58,273 bases of DNA from an uncultured Collinsella sp. (GTDB lineage Bacteria > Actinomycetota > Coriobacteriia > Coriobacteriales > Coriobacteriaceae). Positions 33,060 to 41,117 of this stretch are shown here, piece after piece (position 1 is the first letter of the stretch; each line of letters begins with the position of its first letter). The stretch covers positions 1 to 58,273 of the forward strand of contig CABSNM010000013.1 of assembly GCA_902479065.1 (NCBI GenBank), read 5' to 3'. Under the pieces are notes generated by a model. That model saw nothing but the letters and a program-made list of their open reading frames with translations, searched no databases and was not told where the DNA came from. The translations under genes and the position numbers were made by a program.

Positions 33060-33346
33060 AATGCGTTGACGGAGAGGGTTTTGCCCGCCGCGTCGCCGGC
33101 AAGAGAGGGAAGGTCATGGGCTGCAAGCCTTCCTACGGTGGCAAGGGCCAAGCGTTCACTCCCGAGCAGCAACCTCAACGGGCGCGCGGCCAGCGGCGGC
33201 GAAGCCCCAGTAGGGAAGCCGTGAGCCTCGCGATAAGGGGCGCAGAGTGGGCACGGCGGGCCAGACATCCGCCGGGTCAAACAAGGTGGTACCGCGGAAT
33301 TCAACCGTCCTTGGGCAATGCACATGCCCGAGGGCGGTTTTTTGTT
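33060..33346 (+). promoter_or_regulatory. T-box leader of pheST
   Basis: The hallmark T-box AAGGTGGTACCGCGG is at 33283-33297. It is followed by a terminator (AACCGTCCTTGGGC against GCCCGAGGGCGG, then a run of six T, 33303-33344). About 220 bp of structured sequence upstream would form stem I and its neighbours. Uncharged tRNA-Phe would pair with UGG in the bulge and favour the antiterminator. A candidate specifier codon TTC followed by A is at 33155-33157, but I could not fold stem I with certainty. Confidence 0.88.
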
Positions 33347-33428
33347 ACCGAACCGGGCCGCGTTTTCGCAGCGCCAAGCGGCATCGGTCGCCCCGGCAAG
33401 CGAATGCGCGAGAGACGAAAGGGAAGAC

Positions 33429-34505
33429 ATGAGTCTGATTGATGATCTGGTCAAACTCGAGGAAGAGGCCAAGGAGCTCGTTGCAGGCGCCGACGACGCC
33501 GCCAAGCTCGAGGCTGCGCGCGTTGAGCTGCTCGGCCGCAAGGGCCGCATCACCGGCCTGATGCGCATGATGGGCAAGCTCGCCCCCGAGGATCGTCCCG
33601 TGATGGGCAAGCGCGCCAACGAGATGCGCCAGCTGATCGAGGGCATGTTCGACGAGCGCACTACCGAGATGAAGGCCGCCGCCCTCAAGCACGCACTGGA
33701 GCACGACGCCGTCGACATCACGCTGCCGGGCATCCGTCCGCAGATCGGTCACCAGCACCTGATCAAGCAGATCATCGAGGAGGCCGAGGACATCTTCTGC
33801 GGCATCGGCTACACCGTCGAGTCCGGCCCCATGGTCGACACCTCCTACTACAACTTCACCGCGCTCAACGCCCCCATGGATCACCCGAGCCGCTCGGCCC
33901 GCGATACCTTCTACGTGGTCGACAACAACCCCGGCAGCGTCGCGCACCCCGAGGCACATGCTCACGGCGAGTCCGACGTGCTGCTGCGCACCCAGACCTC
34001 GGGCGTGCAGATCCACACTATGGAGTCGCAGAAGCCGCCCATCTATATGATTTGCCCGGGCACCGTCTATCGTCCCGACACGGCCGACGCCTGCCACCTG
34101 CCGCAGTTCAACCAGATCGAGGGCCTGGTCGTCGACGAGGGCATCACCTTTGGCGACCTTAAGGGCACGCTCGACTACTTTGTTAAGTGCATGTTTGGCG
34201 AGGATCGCAAGACGCGTTACCGCCCTCACTTCTTCCCCTTCACCGAGCCGAGCTGCGAGGTGGACGTGAGCTGCCACGTGTGCGGCGGCAAGGGCTGTAA
34301 CTTCTGCAAGCACAGCGGCTGGATCGAGATCCTGGGCTGCGGCATGGTCGACCCCAACGTCCTGATCAACTGCGGCATCGACCCCGAGAAGTACACCGGC
34401 TTCGCCTTTGGCATTGGCGCCGAGCGTGTCGCGGCACTGCGCTACGACCTGCCCGACCTGCGCACGTTGATGACTGGTGACATGAGGTTCTTGAACCAGT
34501 TCTAG
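33429..34505 (+). CDS. pheS: Phenylalanyl-tRNA synthetase alpha subunit
   Basis: A 358-residue catalytic subunit of class II PheRS. The N-terminal coiled coil (about 1-85) binds tRNA. Motif 1 lies around HPLIKQIIEEAEDIFCGIGYTVESGPMV-like sequence, followed by NFTALNAPMDHPSR and the RTQTSGVQIHTM and PGTVYRPDTADACHLPQFNQIEGL segments. Motif 3 is GFAFGIGAERVAALRY. A metal-binding CHVCGGKGCNFC segment is present. ATG 33429 is the family-typical start (MSLIDDL), with GAAAGGGAAG upstream. Controlled by the T-box and followed by pheT after 63 bp. Confidence 0.97.
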   Translation: MSLIDDLVKLEEEAKELVAGADDAAKLEAARVELLGRKGRITGLMRMMGKLAPEDRPVMGKRANEMRQLIEGMFDERTTEMKAAALKHALEHDAVDITLPGIRPQIGHQHLIKQIIEEAEDIFCGIGYTVESGPMVDTSYYNFTALNAPMDHPSRSARDTFYVVDNNPGSVAHPEAHAHGESDVLLRTQTSGVQIHTMESQKPPIYMICPGTVYRPDTADACHLPQFNQIEGLVVDEGITFGDLKGTLDYFVKCMFGEDRKTRYRPHFFPFTEPSCEVDVSCHVCGGKGCNFCKHSGWIEILGCGMVDPNVLINCGIDPEKYTGFAFGIGAERVAALRYDLPDLRTLMTGDMRFLNQF

Positions 34506-34568
34506 AACGCTTTCTTCTTAGTTGCAGTTTCCGGCTCAAAGCCGCATTTATGAAAGGAGACCAGTTAG

Positions 34569-37022
34569 ATGCGCGTTTCTTACGACTGGCTCAAGACCAT
34601 GATCGATATTCCGGAGGATCCCAAGACCCTTTCGGACGAATATATCCGTACCGGCACCGAGGTCGAGGCGATCGACACCGTGGGCGAGTCCTTCGACCAC
34701 GTGGTGACTGCCAAGGTGCTCACCAAGACCCCGCACCCCGATAGCGACCACATGTATGTGTGCTCGGTCGACGTGGGCGACAAGAATCTCGACGCCGACG
34801 GCAACCCCGCCCCGCTGCAGATCGTTTGCGGCGCGCAGAACTTTGAGGCTGGCGACCACATCGTCACGGCAATGATCGGCGCTGTGCTTCCCGGTGACGT
34901 CAAGATCAAGAAGAGCAAGCTTCGCGGTGTCGTGTCCATGGGCATGAACTGCTCTGCGCGCGAGCTCGGCCTGGGTGGCGATCACTCCGGCATCATGATC
35001 CTGCCCGAGGATACGCCTTGTGGCATGCCGTTTGCCGAGTACGTGGGCTCGAGCGACACCGTGCTCGACTGTGAGATCACGCCCAACCGTCCCGACTGCC
35101 TGTCCATGATCGGCATGGCCCGCGAGACCGGTGCCATCTTCGATCGCGATTTCCACGTTGAGCTGCCCGCCATCAAGGTCGAGACCGGCCGCGCGACCGA
35201 CGACGAGCTTTCGGTCGAGATTGCCGACGAGGGCCTGTGCGACCGCTACGTCGCCCGCATCGTGCGCAACGTGAAGGTCGGCCCCTCGCCCGACTGGATG
35301 GTCAAGCGCCTCAACGCCCTGGGCGTGCGCCCACACAACAACATCGTTGACATCACCAACTACGTGATGATGCTCACCGGTCAGCCGCTGCACGCCTTTG
35401 ACCTGGACACCTTTGCCGAGCGCGATGGCCATCGCCGCGTGGTGGTTCGCGCCGCCCAGCAGGATGAGAAGTTCACGACCCTCGACGGCGAGGAGCGCAC
35501 GCTCGACGCCGGCATGGGCCTCATCACCGACGGCGAGCGTCCCGTGGCGCTGGCCGGCGTTATGGGCGGCATGGATTCTGAGATCGAGGACGACACCGTC
35601 GACGTGATGGTCGAGAGCGCCTGCTTCAACGCCGGTCGCACCTCGCACACCAGCCGCGACCTGTCGCTGATCTCCGATGCCTCCATTCGCTTTGAGCGTC
35701 AGGTCGATGAGACCGGTTGCATGGATGTCGCCAACGTTACCTGCGCGCTGATTGAGGAGATCGCCGGCGGCGAGGTCGCTCCCGGCTACGTTGATGTGTT
35801 CCCCGCGCCCAAGACCATCGACAGCATTAAGCTGCGCCTGGCCCGCGTGCACGCCATTTGCGGTGCCGACATCGAGCCCGACTTTATCGAGCGCTCGCTC
35901 ACCCGCCTGGGCTGCACCGTCGAGCGCGACGGCGAGGACTTTATGGTCACGCCGCCGAGCTTCCGTCCCGACCTGCCGCGCGAGATCGATCTGATCGAGG
36001 AGGTCTTGCGCCTGTGGGGCATGGGCCGCGTGACGGCGACCATTCCGGCTGCCAAGAACCACATCGGCGGTCTGACGCGCGAGCAGAAGCTTACCCGCAA
36101 GGTCGGCGAGATCCTGCGCGCCTGCGGCCTCAACGAGACCACGACCTTTGGCTTTGCCGCCCCGGGCGACCTGGAGAAGATCGGCATGTCCACCGAAGGC
36201 CGCGGCTGCCCCGTGGTGCTCATGAACCCGTTGGTCGCCGAGCAGACCGAGATGCGCCGCTCGTTGCTGCCGGGTCTGCTGCAGTCTGTGGCCTACAACG
36301 AGGCCCACGGCACGCCCAACGTGCATCTGTACGAGGTCGGCAGCCTGTTCCACGGTCGCGAGAACGCCAGCCTGCCCAAGGAGACCAAGTCCGTGGCGGG
36401 CGTGCTCTCGGGCCAGTGGAGCGAGCAGTCTTGGAACATGAAGTACCGTAAGCTGCGCTTCTTCGTTGGCAAGGGCATCGTTGAGGAGCTGCTTGCCCAG
36501 CTGCGCATCGAGAAGGTTCGCTTCCGTCCCGTCGAGGGCGAGAGCTATGCCTTCCTGCAGCCGGGTCGTGCTGCCGAGGTACTCTCGGGCGGTACCGTGC
36601 TGGGCTGGGTTGGCGAGATCCACCCCGAGGCGCGCGAGGCTATGGGCATTGACGAGGTCGTCGTTGCCTTTGAGCTCGACCTGGACAAGCTGATCAAGGG
36701 CGCCCGCAACCAGGAGAACTACCGTGAGTTCTCGCAGTACCCGGCCGTTGAGCACGACCTTGCTATCGTGGTCGACAACACTGTGACCTGCGAGGATCTT
36801 GAGCGTCGTATTACGAGTGCCGGCGGCAAACTGCTCGAGGGCGTGCGCCTGTTCGATGTCTACCGCGATCCGGTCCGCATCGGCAAGGGCAAGAAATCCA
36901 TGGCCTTTGCGCTTACGTATCGCTCCGACGACCACACGCTCACCAGCGAAGAGGTCGAGAAGGCGCACCAGAAGATCGTCACCAAGGTGTGCAAGGGCGT
37001 AAACGGCGAGGTCCGCGGCTAG
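34569..37022 (+). CDS. pheT: Phenylalanyl-tRNA synthetase beta subunit
   Basis: An 817-residue beta subunit of the alpha2-beta2 PheRS. Domains in order: N-terminal EMAP-like tRNA-binding domain (about 40-150), B3/B4 editing domain (about 210-390), B5 (about 405-475), a core catalytic-like domain, and the C-terminal FDX-ACB anticodon-binding domain (FSQYPAVEHDLAIVVDNTVTCEDLE to the end). AAAGGAG precedes ATG 34569. Second gene of the T-box-regulated operon. The high GC gives long antisense open frames over the whole gene, which are not real. Confidence 0.97.
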   Translation: MRVSYDWLKTMIDIPEDPKTLSDEYIRTGTEVEAIDTVGESFDHVVTAKVLTKTPHPDSDHMYVCSVDVGDKNLDADGNPAPLQIVCGAQNFEAGDHIVTAMIGAVLPGDVKIKKSKLRGVVSMGMNCSARELGLGGDHSGIMILPEDTPCGMPFAEYVGSSDTVLDCEITPNRPDCLSMIGMARETGAIFDRDFHVELPAIKVETGRATDDELSVEIADEGLCDRYVARIVRNVKVGPSPDWMVKRLNALGVRPHNNIVDITNYVMMLTGQPLHAFDLDTFAERDGHRRVVVRAAQQDEKFTTLDGEERTLDAGMGLITDGERPVALAGVMGGMDSEIEDDTVDVMVESACFNAGRTSHTSRDLSLISDASIRFERQVDETGCMDVANVTCALIEEIAGGEVAPGYVDVFPAPKTIDSIKLRLARVHAICGADIEPDFIERSLTRLGCTVERDGEDFMVTPPSFRPDLPREIDLIEEVLRLWGMGRVTATIPAAKNHIGGLTREQKLTRKVGEILRACGLNETTTFGFAAPGDLEKIGMSTEGRGCPVVLMNPLVAEQTEMRRSLLPGLLQSVAYNEAHGTPNVHLYEVGSLFHGRENASLPKETKSVAGVLSGQWSEQSWNMKYRKLRFFVGKGIVEELLAQLRIEKVRFRPVEGESYAFLQPGRAAEVLSGGTVLGWVGEIHPEAREAMGIDEVVVAFELDLDKLIKGARNQENYREFSQYPAVEHDLAIVVDNTVTCEDLERRITSAGGKLLEGVRLFDVYRDPVRIGKGKKSMAFALTYRSDDHTLTSEEVEKAHQKIVTKVCKGVNGEVRG

Positions 37023-37122
37023 GTTCTGCGCTGAGGTATGGGTCAGCGGTGGCTGCTGCCGAGTCCTACGTGACTGCTATGCCCGGTATAAGGCACCGTT
37101 GAGCCTGCATATATTACACGCG

Positions 37123-37211
37123 CATTACATAACGGCGTGCTGCTTTGTCGGCAGTGCGCCGTTTTGCTATGATAGCCCGCGGCGTGTTACGAATCTGACA
37201 TTACGTAACAC
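37123..37211 (+). promoter_or_regulatory. Promoter and repeated operator of the cbiMQO operon
   Basis: A promoter TTGTCG (37145-37150)-N17-TATGAT (37168-37173) is flanked by similar sites: CATTACATAACG (37123-37134) upstream and CATTACGTAACA (37199-37210) downstream. The downstream site is half of an inverted repeat, GTGTTACG (37184-37191)/CGTAACAC (37204-37211). This layout suggests a metal-responsive repressor, for example a NikR- or Fur-family protein, whose gene is not in the window. I see no cobalamin riboswitch box. Confidence 0.6.
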
Positions 37212-37268
37212 TGGCAAGGTGATTCAAGCGGCGTTGCAATTCCGTGCGCCGATAACCGGGAGGCGTAC

Positions 37269-38354
37269 ATGCACATTCCAGATAATTATCTGTCCCCGCA
37301 GACCGATGCCGTCATGGCAGTGGCGATGGTGCCCGTTTGGATCCACTGCATCAAGAAAGTGCGCGCCACGCTCGATCGCGAGCACATGGCTTTCCTGGGC
37401 ATCTGCGCCGCGTTCTCCTTCCTGCTTATGATGTTCAATGTGCCGCTGCCCGGCGGCACCACAGGTCACGCCGTCGGCGGCGCGCTCATTGCACTGCTGC
37501 TAGGCCCCGAGGCCGCGGCTATCGCTGTCTCGGTTGCGCTGGCGCTGCAGGCGCTGCTGTTTGGCGACGGCGGCGTTCTGTCGTTTGGCGCTAACTGCTT
37601 TAACATGGCCTTTGTGCTGCCGTTTGTCGCTGCTATCGTGTTCCGTGCGCTCAACAGCCGCCTGCACGACAAGAGCTGGGGCACCTCGGTTTCTGCCGTC
37701 GTGAGCGGTTGGGTCGGCCTGTGCCTGGCGGCCCTGTGCGCGGCAATCGAGTTTGGTATTCAGCCGATGCTCTTTACCAACGCTTCGGGCGCGCCGCTGT
37801 ACTGTCCTTTCCCGCTGTCCGTGGCTATTCCGGCCATGTTGATCCCGCATATGCTGGTTGCCGGCGTGATCGAGGGCGTGGCGACGGCCGCCATCTACGG
37901 TTTCATTAAGAAGACGGCGCCGAGCGTTATCGTCGGGCCCGAGGCCGTCGATGGCCAGCTTACTGCCGAGGGCGCTGCTGCCAAGAAGACCTCGCTGGTC
38001 CCCACGCTCATCTTGGTTGCCGTGCTTGTCGTGGCTACGCCGCTCGGCTTGCTTGCCACAGGTGACGCATGGGGCGAGTGGGACGCCGAGGGCGCCGCGA
38101 CCGCCGTTCAGGAGGCTGGCGACGACAGCCTGCAGGCTTCGGTCGGCCTCGATACCCCGACCTTTGCCGACGCACTGCCCACGGGCGATTATCTGCAGGC
38201 CTATTCCGAGGAGCAGGGTCTTGGCTTTGCCGGCCAGGCTGCCATGTATATCCTCTCGGGCGTAATTGGCGTGGCGGTGCTCACCATCGCATTTCGTTTG
38301 ATATCGCTGACGGTTAAGGAAAACGGGGCTCATGGCGACGGTCGAGCTGCCTAG
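37269..38354 (+). CDS. cbiM: Ni2+/Co2+ ECF transporter substrate-binding membrane subunit (CbiM/NikM with fused C-terminal N-like part)
   Basis: A 361-residue membrane protein. It begins MHIPDNYLSP, where Met1 and His2 with a later His bind the metal in this family. Seven helices form the CbiM core (to about residue 215). After a linker come two more helices around an exported segment (TPLGLLATGDAWGEWDAEGA, then YILSGVIGVAVLTIAFRLI), resembling CbiN/PDGLE-type accessory parts fused to CbiM, as in NikMN. GGGAGG precedes the ATG. First gene of cbiM-cbiQ-cbiO. The metal, nickel or cobalt, cannot be told from sequence. Confidence 0.92.
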   Translation: MHIPDNYLSPQTDAVMAVAMVPVWIHCIKKVRATLDREHMAFLGICAAFSFLLMMFNVPLPGGTTGHAVGGALIALLLGPEAAAIAVSVALALQALLFGDGGVLSFGANCFNMAFVLPFVAAIVFRALNSRLHDKSWGTSVSAVVSGWVGLCLAALCAAIEFGIQPMLFTNASGAPLYCPFPLSVAIPAMLIPHMLVAGVIEGVATAAIYGFIKKTAPSVIVGPEAVDGQLTAEGAAAKKTSLVPTLILVAVLVVATPLGLLATGDAWGEWDAEGAATAVQEAGDDSLQASVGLDTPTFADALPTGDYLQAYSEEQGLGFAGQAAMYILSGVIGVAVLTIAFRLISLTVKENGAHGDGRAA

Positions 38355-39168
38355 CTGGCTTGCGGACGAGCAGCGTTACGAGCCCACGGGCGCTCGGCAT
38401 CGCGTAATGCAACAGAATGTCCTGCACCTGGCGAGCCTGCTTGAGCGGGTTCGCCTGGGTGGAGGCGCGCACGAGGGCGGGTCGATGGTCGACCGCGCCC
38501 TTTCTTGCGTTTCGGCTCCGGTGCGCCTGGTGGGGATGTTCGTTTGCGTCCTGTGCGTGTGTCTGACACAGAGCCCGCTGTACCTCATGTTGATGGCGGC
38601 CATTGCGCTGGTGCTCGTTGCCGTGCGCCCCGTACGCGGGCTGCGGGCGACCTTTGTGCCGGCGCTTGGCGCCGCGGGGCTCGCAGTGGTTTTGGCGCTG
38701 CCTGCCCTGCTGCTGGGCGCTTCCGCTACGGGCGCCATGCTCAAAATTGCGCTCAAGACCTTCATTAATGTGTCGCTGGTGCTGGGCGTTTCGTGGACCC
38801 TCACGTGGAGCCGCATGTCGGCGGCGCTCAAGATGCTTCATCTGCCCGACGAAGTTATCTTTACGTTTGATATGGCGCTCAAGCACGTCGAGGTGCTGGG
38901 TCGCACGGCGCACAATTTGTGCGAATCGGTCATGCTGCGCAGCGTTGGCCGTGCGCCTGAGGGATTTTCGCGTACCGATTCGATCGCGGGTATCATGGGC
39001 ATGACCTTTATCAAGGCGATGGAATGCAGCCGCGCGATGGACGAGGCCATGCTGTGCCGCGGTTTTGCGGGTGCGTATCCGGCGGCCGCGCGCGCCGGGT
39101 TTGGCTGGCGCGATGCGGTCTATGCGGCCGGCGTGGCGCTGCTGGCGGTGTTGTGCGCCGTGCTGTAG
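38332..39168 (+). CDS. cbiQ: ECF transporter transmembrane (T) component, CbiQ
   Basis: A 278-residue membrane protein with the T-component coupling motifs: a region around RSVGRAPEGFSRTDSI and the second motif MDEAMLCRGFAG, which contact the ATPases. Hydrophobic helices occupy roughly residues 60-145 and the C-terminus. Its ATG overlaps the end of cbiM by 23 bp, so translation is probably coupled. Energy-coupling partner of CbiM and CbiO. Confidence 0.92.
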   Translation: MATVELPSWLADEQRYEPTGARHRVMQQNVLHLASLLERVRLGGGAHEGGSMVDRALSCVSAPVRLVGMFVCVLCVCLTQSPLYLMLMAAIALVLVAVRPVRGLRATFVPALGAAGLAVVLALPALLLGASATGAMLKIALKTFINVSLVLGVSWTLTWSRMSAALKMLHLPDEVIFTFDMALKHVEVLGRTAHNLCESVMLRSVGRAPEGFSRTDSIAGIMGMTFIKAMECSRAMDEAMLCRGFAGAYPAAARAGFGWRDAVYAAGVALLAVLCAVL

Positions 39169-39214
39169 GCGCTGCTGGTTCCGGCTGGGGATGCAAATAG
39201 GGAAGGGCGACGTT

Positions 39215-39985
39215 TTGACGATCGATATGAATAGTGCGGCGGGCACGAACGGTGCGGGCGGCGCCGAGGTCGCGCCGCTCATCGAGCTGCGCGACGTGGT
39301 GTTCTCCTATGCGGGGCATACGGTTGTCGATGGCGTGTCGCTGCAGGTCGATCGTGGTGAACTCGTTGCCCTGCTCGGTCCCAACGGCTGCGGTAAGACG
39401 ACGATTATGCGCCTTATTAACGGCCTTGAGCTCGCGGACGCAGGGGCATACCTGTTCGACGGGCACGTGGTCGATGCGGCGTTTCTAAAGGATTCCGCGG
39501 CCGCTCAGCGTTTTCATCAGCGCGTGGGCTTTGTGTTCCAGAATGCCGACGCCCAGCTGTTCTGCGCTACGGTGGGCGAGGAAGTTGCTTTTGGTCCCGC
39601 GCAGATGGGACTGCCGGCAGACGAGCTCGAGCGCCGTGTGCGCGATGCCATGGGGCTGTTCCAGGTTGCCGACCTTGCCGACGCCTCTCCCTATCAGCTC
39701 TCGGGCGGGCAAAAGAAGCGCGTTGCGCTGGCTGCGGTGGTGTCGATGAACCCGGATATCTTGGTCCTCGACGAGCCTACCAATGGGCTCGACGAGGATT
39801 CATGCGACATCGTGGTCAACTTCTTGCTGGCCTACGTCGCGGCGGGTAAGACGGTCTTGATGAGCACACATCACCAGGATTTGGTGCGACGCCTGGGTGC
39901 CCGTGCAATCTATATCGATCGATATCACCATGTGGTCGAGGCGCCTTCGCCGTCGTATGGAACCGAAAGCGGTGCTACGGACTAG
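39215..39985 (+). CDS. cbiO: ECF transporter ATPase, CbiO
   Basis: A 256-residue ABC ATPase that powers metal uptake. Walker A is GPNGCGKTT, the Q loop is FQNADAQLF, the signature is LSGGQKKR, Walker B is ILVLDEPT with the D-loop NGLD, and the switch His is in STHH. TTG 39215 is preferred because GGAAGGG lies seven bases upstream; ATG 39191 or ATG 39227 are alternatives. Last gene of the cbiMQO operon, 46 bp after cbiQ. Confidence 0.9.
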   Translation: MTIDMNSAAGTNGAGGAEVAPLIELRDVVFSYAGHTVVDGVSLQVDRGELVALLGPNGCGKTTIMRLINGLELADAGAYLFDGHVVDAAFLKDSAAAQRFHQRVGFVFQNADAQLFCATVGEEVAFGPAQMGLPADELERRVRDAMGLFQVADLADASPYQLSGGQKKRVALAAVVSMNPDILVLDEPTNGLDEDSCDIVVNFLLAYVAAGKTVLMSTHHQDLVRRLGARAIYIDRYHHVVEAPSPSYGTESGATD

Positions 39986-40065
39986 TTGCTGCGTAGAGCG
40001 TGCGTAGCCGCCCGCGCGGCTTTGCCGTGATGGTATAGTTATCCAGGTTTTTTATGGGGGTGGCT

Positions 40066-40914
40066 ATGCCAAGCTGGAACATTCATATCGCTCAGACGGA
40101 GCGTTTGCTGGAGCGCACCGGTGCGCTTGCCAAGAGCGTGCGCGACCGCAATGCCTTTTTGTTTGGCTGCGTGGTTCCGGATATTTTCGTGGGCTATATG
40201 GTCCCTGGCATCACCGATCCCATCCCGTACCGCATTACGCACTTTGCCAAGCCCGAGCCTATCCCTAAGCCGCGTGAGCACGAGTTCTGGGATACCTATG
40301 TGGCACCGTTGCTTAAAAGTTCACCCACCGGTGCGCCAGCCGCGGCGACCTCGATTATCGAGGAGCGCGAGCGACTGAATCGCGTGCACTATCCCCAACG
40401 CTACAAGGATGCCGAGCCGGTTGCCGGTCCCGGTGCTAGCGAGCTTTCGCTCGCGCCCGATGACGTGGCGCAGTCGCTGCTCGATCTGACGCTGGGCGTT
40501 TGGTCTCACCTCGTGGCCGATACCGTGTGGAATACGCGCGTGAATCAGTACCTGGAGGCGCACGGCGGCAAGCCGTGCGAGGAATTCCGCATTAAAAAGC
40601 AAGGCGACTTTGACTGGTTTGGTAAGACGCTCGGGATCGTTTCGATTCCGCGCGCGACCGATCGCCTGTATACTGCGGCGACGCGTTTTGGTCAGTATCC
40701 CATCCATAAGGAGTATGTGCTCAAGACCATTGGCGTTATGCACGAGATTGTACGCGAAAACCCCGGCGAGCCCGACCATCCGCCATACCGCCTGCTGACC
40801 GAGGAATTCTTCGACGCAACGTTTACCGAGGTCATCGAGCTGACCGAGGCGGGCTTTGCCGCCCGTGTCGAATCGCCCGATGTGCCTGCGCTGCCCCTGA
40901 TTGCTAGCTGCTAG
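40066..40914 (+). CDS. Zinc-dependent phospholipase C-like protein
   Basis: A 282-residue protein resembling the bacterial zinc-dependent phospholipase C/S1-P1 nuclease-like family. Likely metal ligands are His at WNIHIAQTE near the N-terminus, Asp in GCVVPDIF, His in RITHFAKP, and His and Asp in WSHLVADTVWN. No signal peptide is present, so the name describes fold similarity, not activity. ATG 40066 is chosen with GGGGGTGG before it; an in-frame ATG at 40054 is possible. It stands alone between cbiO and the convergent pyk. Confidence 0.7.
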   Translation: MPSWNIHIAQTERLLERTGALAKSVRDRNAFLFGCVVPDIFVGYMVPGITDPIPYRITHFAKPEPIPKPREHEFWDTYVAPLLKSSPTGAPAAATSIIEERERLNRVHYPQRYKDAEPVAGPGASELSLAPDDVAQSLLDLTLGVWSHLVADTVWNTRVNQYLEAHGGKPCEEFRIKKQGDFDWFGKTLGIVSIPRATDRLYTAATRFGQYPIHKEYVLKTIGVMHEIVRENPGEPDHPPYRLLTEEFFDATFTEVIELTEAGFAARVESPDVPALPLIASC

Positions 40915-41093
40915 CTGGCCGGCTTGACGGCGAACAGTTCACCCCAATTGACCAACAACTCCTGTCGCAGGGCGTCTTCGGTGGTGCGCTCGGCATCGGA
41001 GAGGCTTGCGATTGAACGCAAATCGATGAAGCGGCATATGAAGAAGGTCTTAAAAAAAGGCCCGGAAGGCAATGCCATCCGGGCCCTTTGCAA
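40911..41093 (-). pseudogene. Possible gene remnant or very small protein downstream of pyk
   Basis: The minus-strand frame ends with a protein-like stretch (RSIASLSDAERTTEDALRQE, then LLVNWGELFAVKPAS) whose third codon positions are mostly G or C. Upstream, the frame runs into the pyk terminator and no ribosome site is seen. It therefore looks like the 3' end of a lost gene, or a leaderless small protein. Weak evidence. Confidence 0.25.
41052..41085 (-). terminator. Terminator of pyk
   Basis: On the minus strand GGCCCGGA and TCCGGGCC form the stem, followed by seven T. Confidence 0.9.
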
Positions 41094-41117
41094 TGCAAGT
41101 GTGCTTGCAAGTACGAT

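Noticed and set aside
34548..36968. 806-codon open frame antisense to pheT
   Set aside because: Same GC effect; pheT has all domains and a T-box operon context.
37022..37268. Cobalamin riboswitch before cbiM
   Set aside because: I could not find the B12-box pattern; the region looks like a protein-operator promoter instead.
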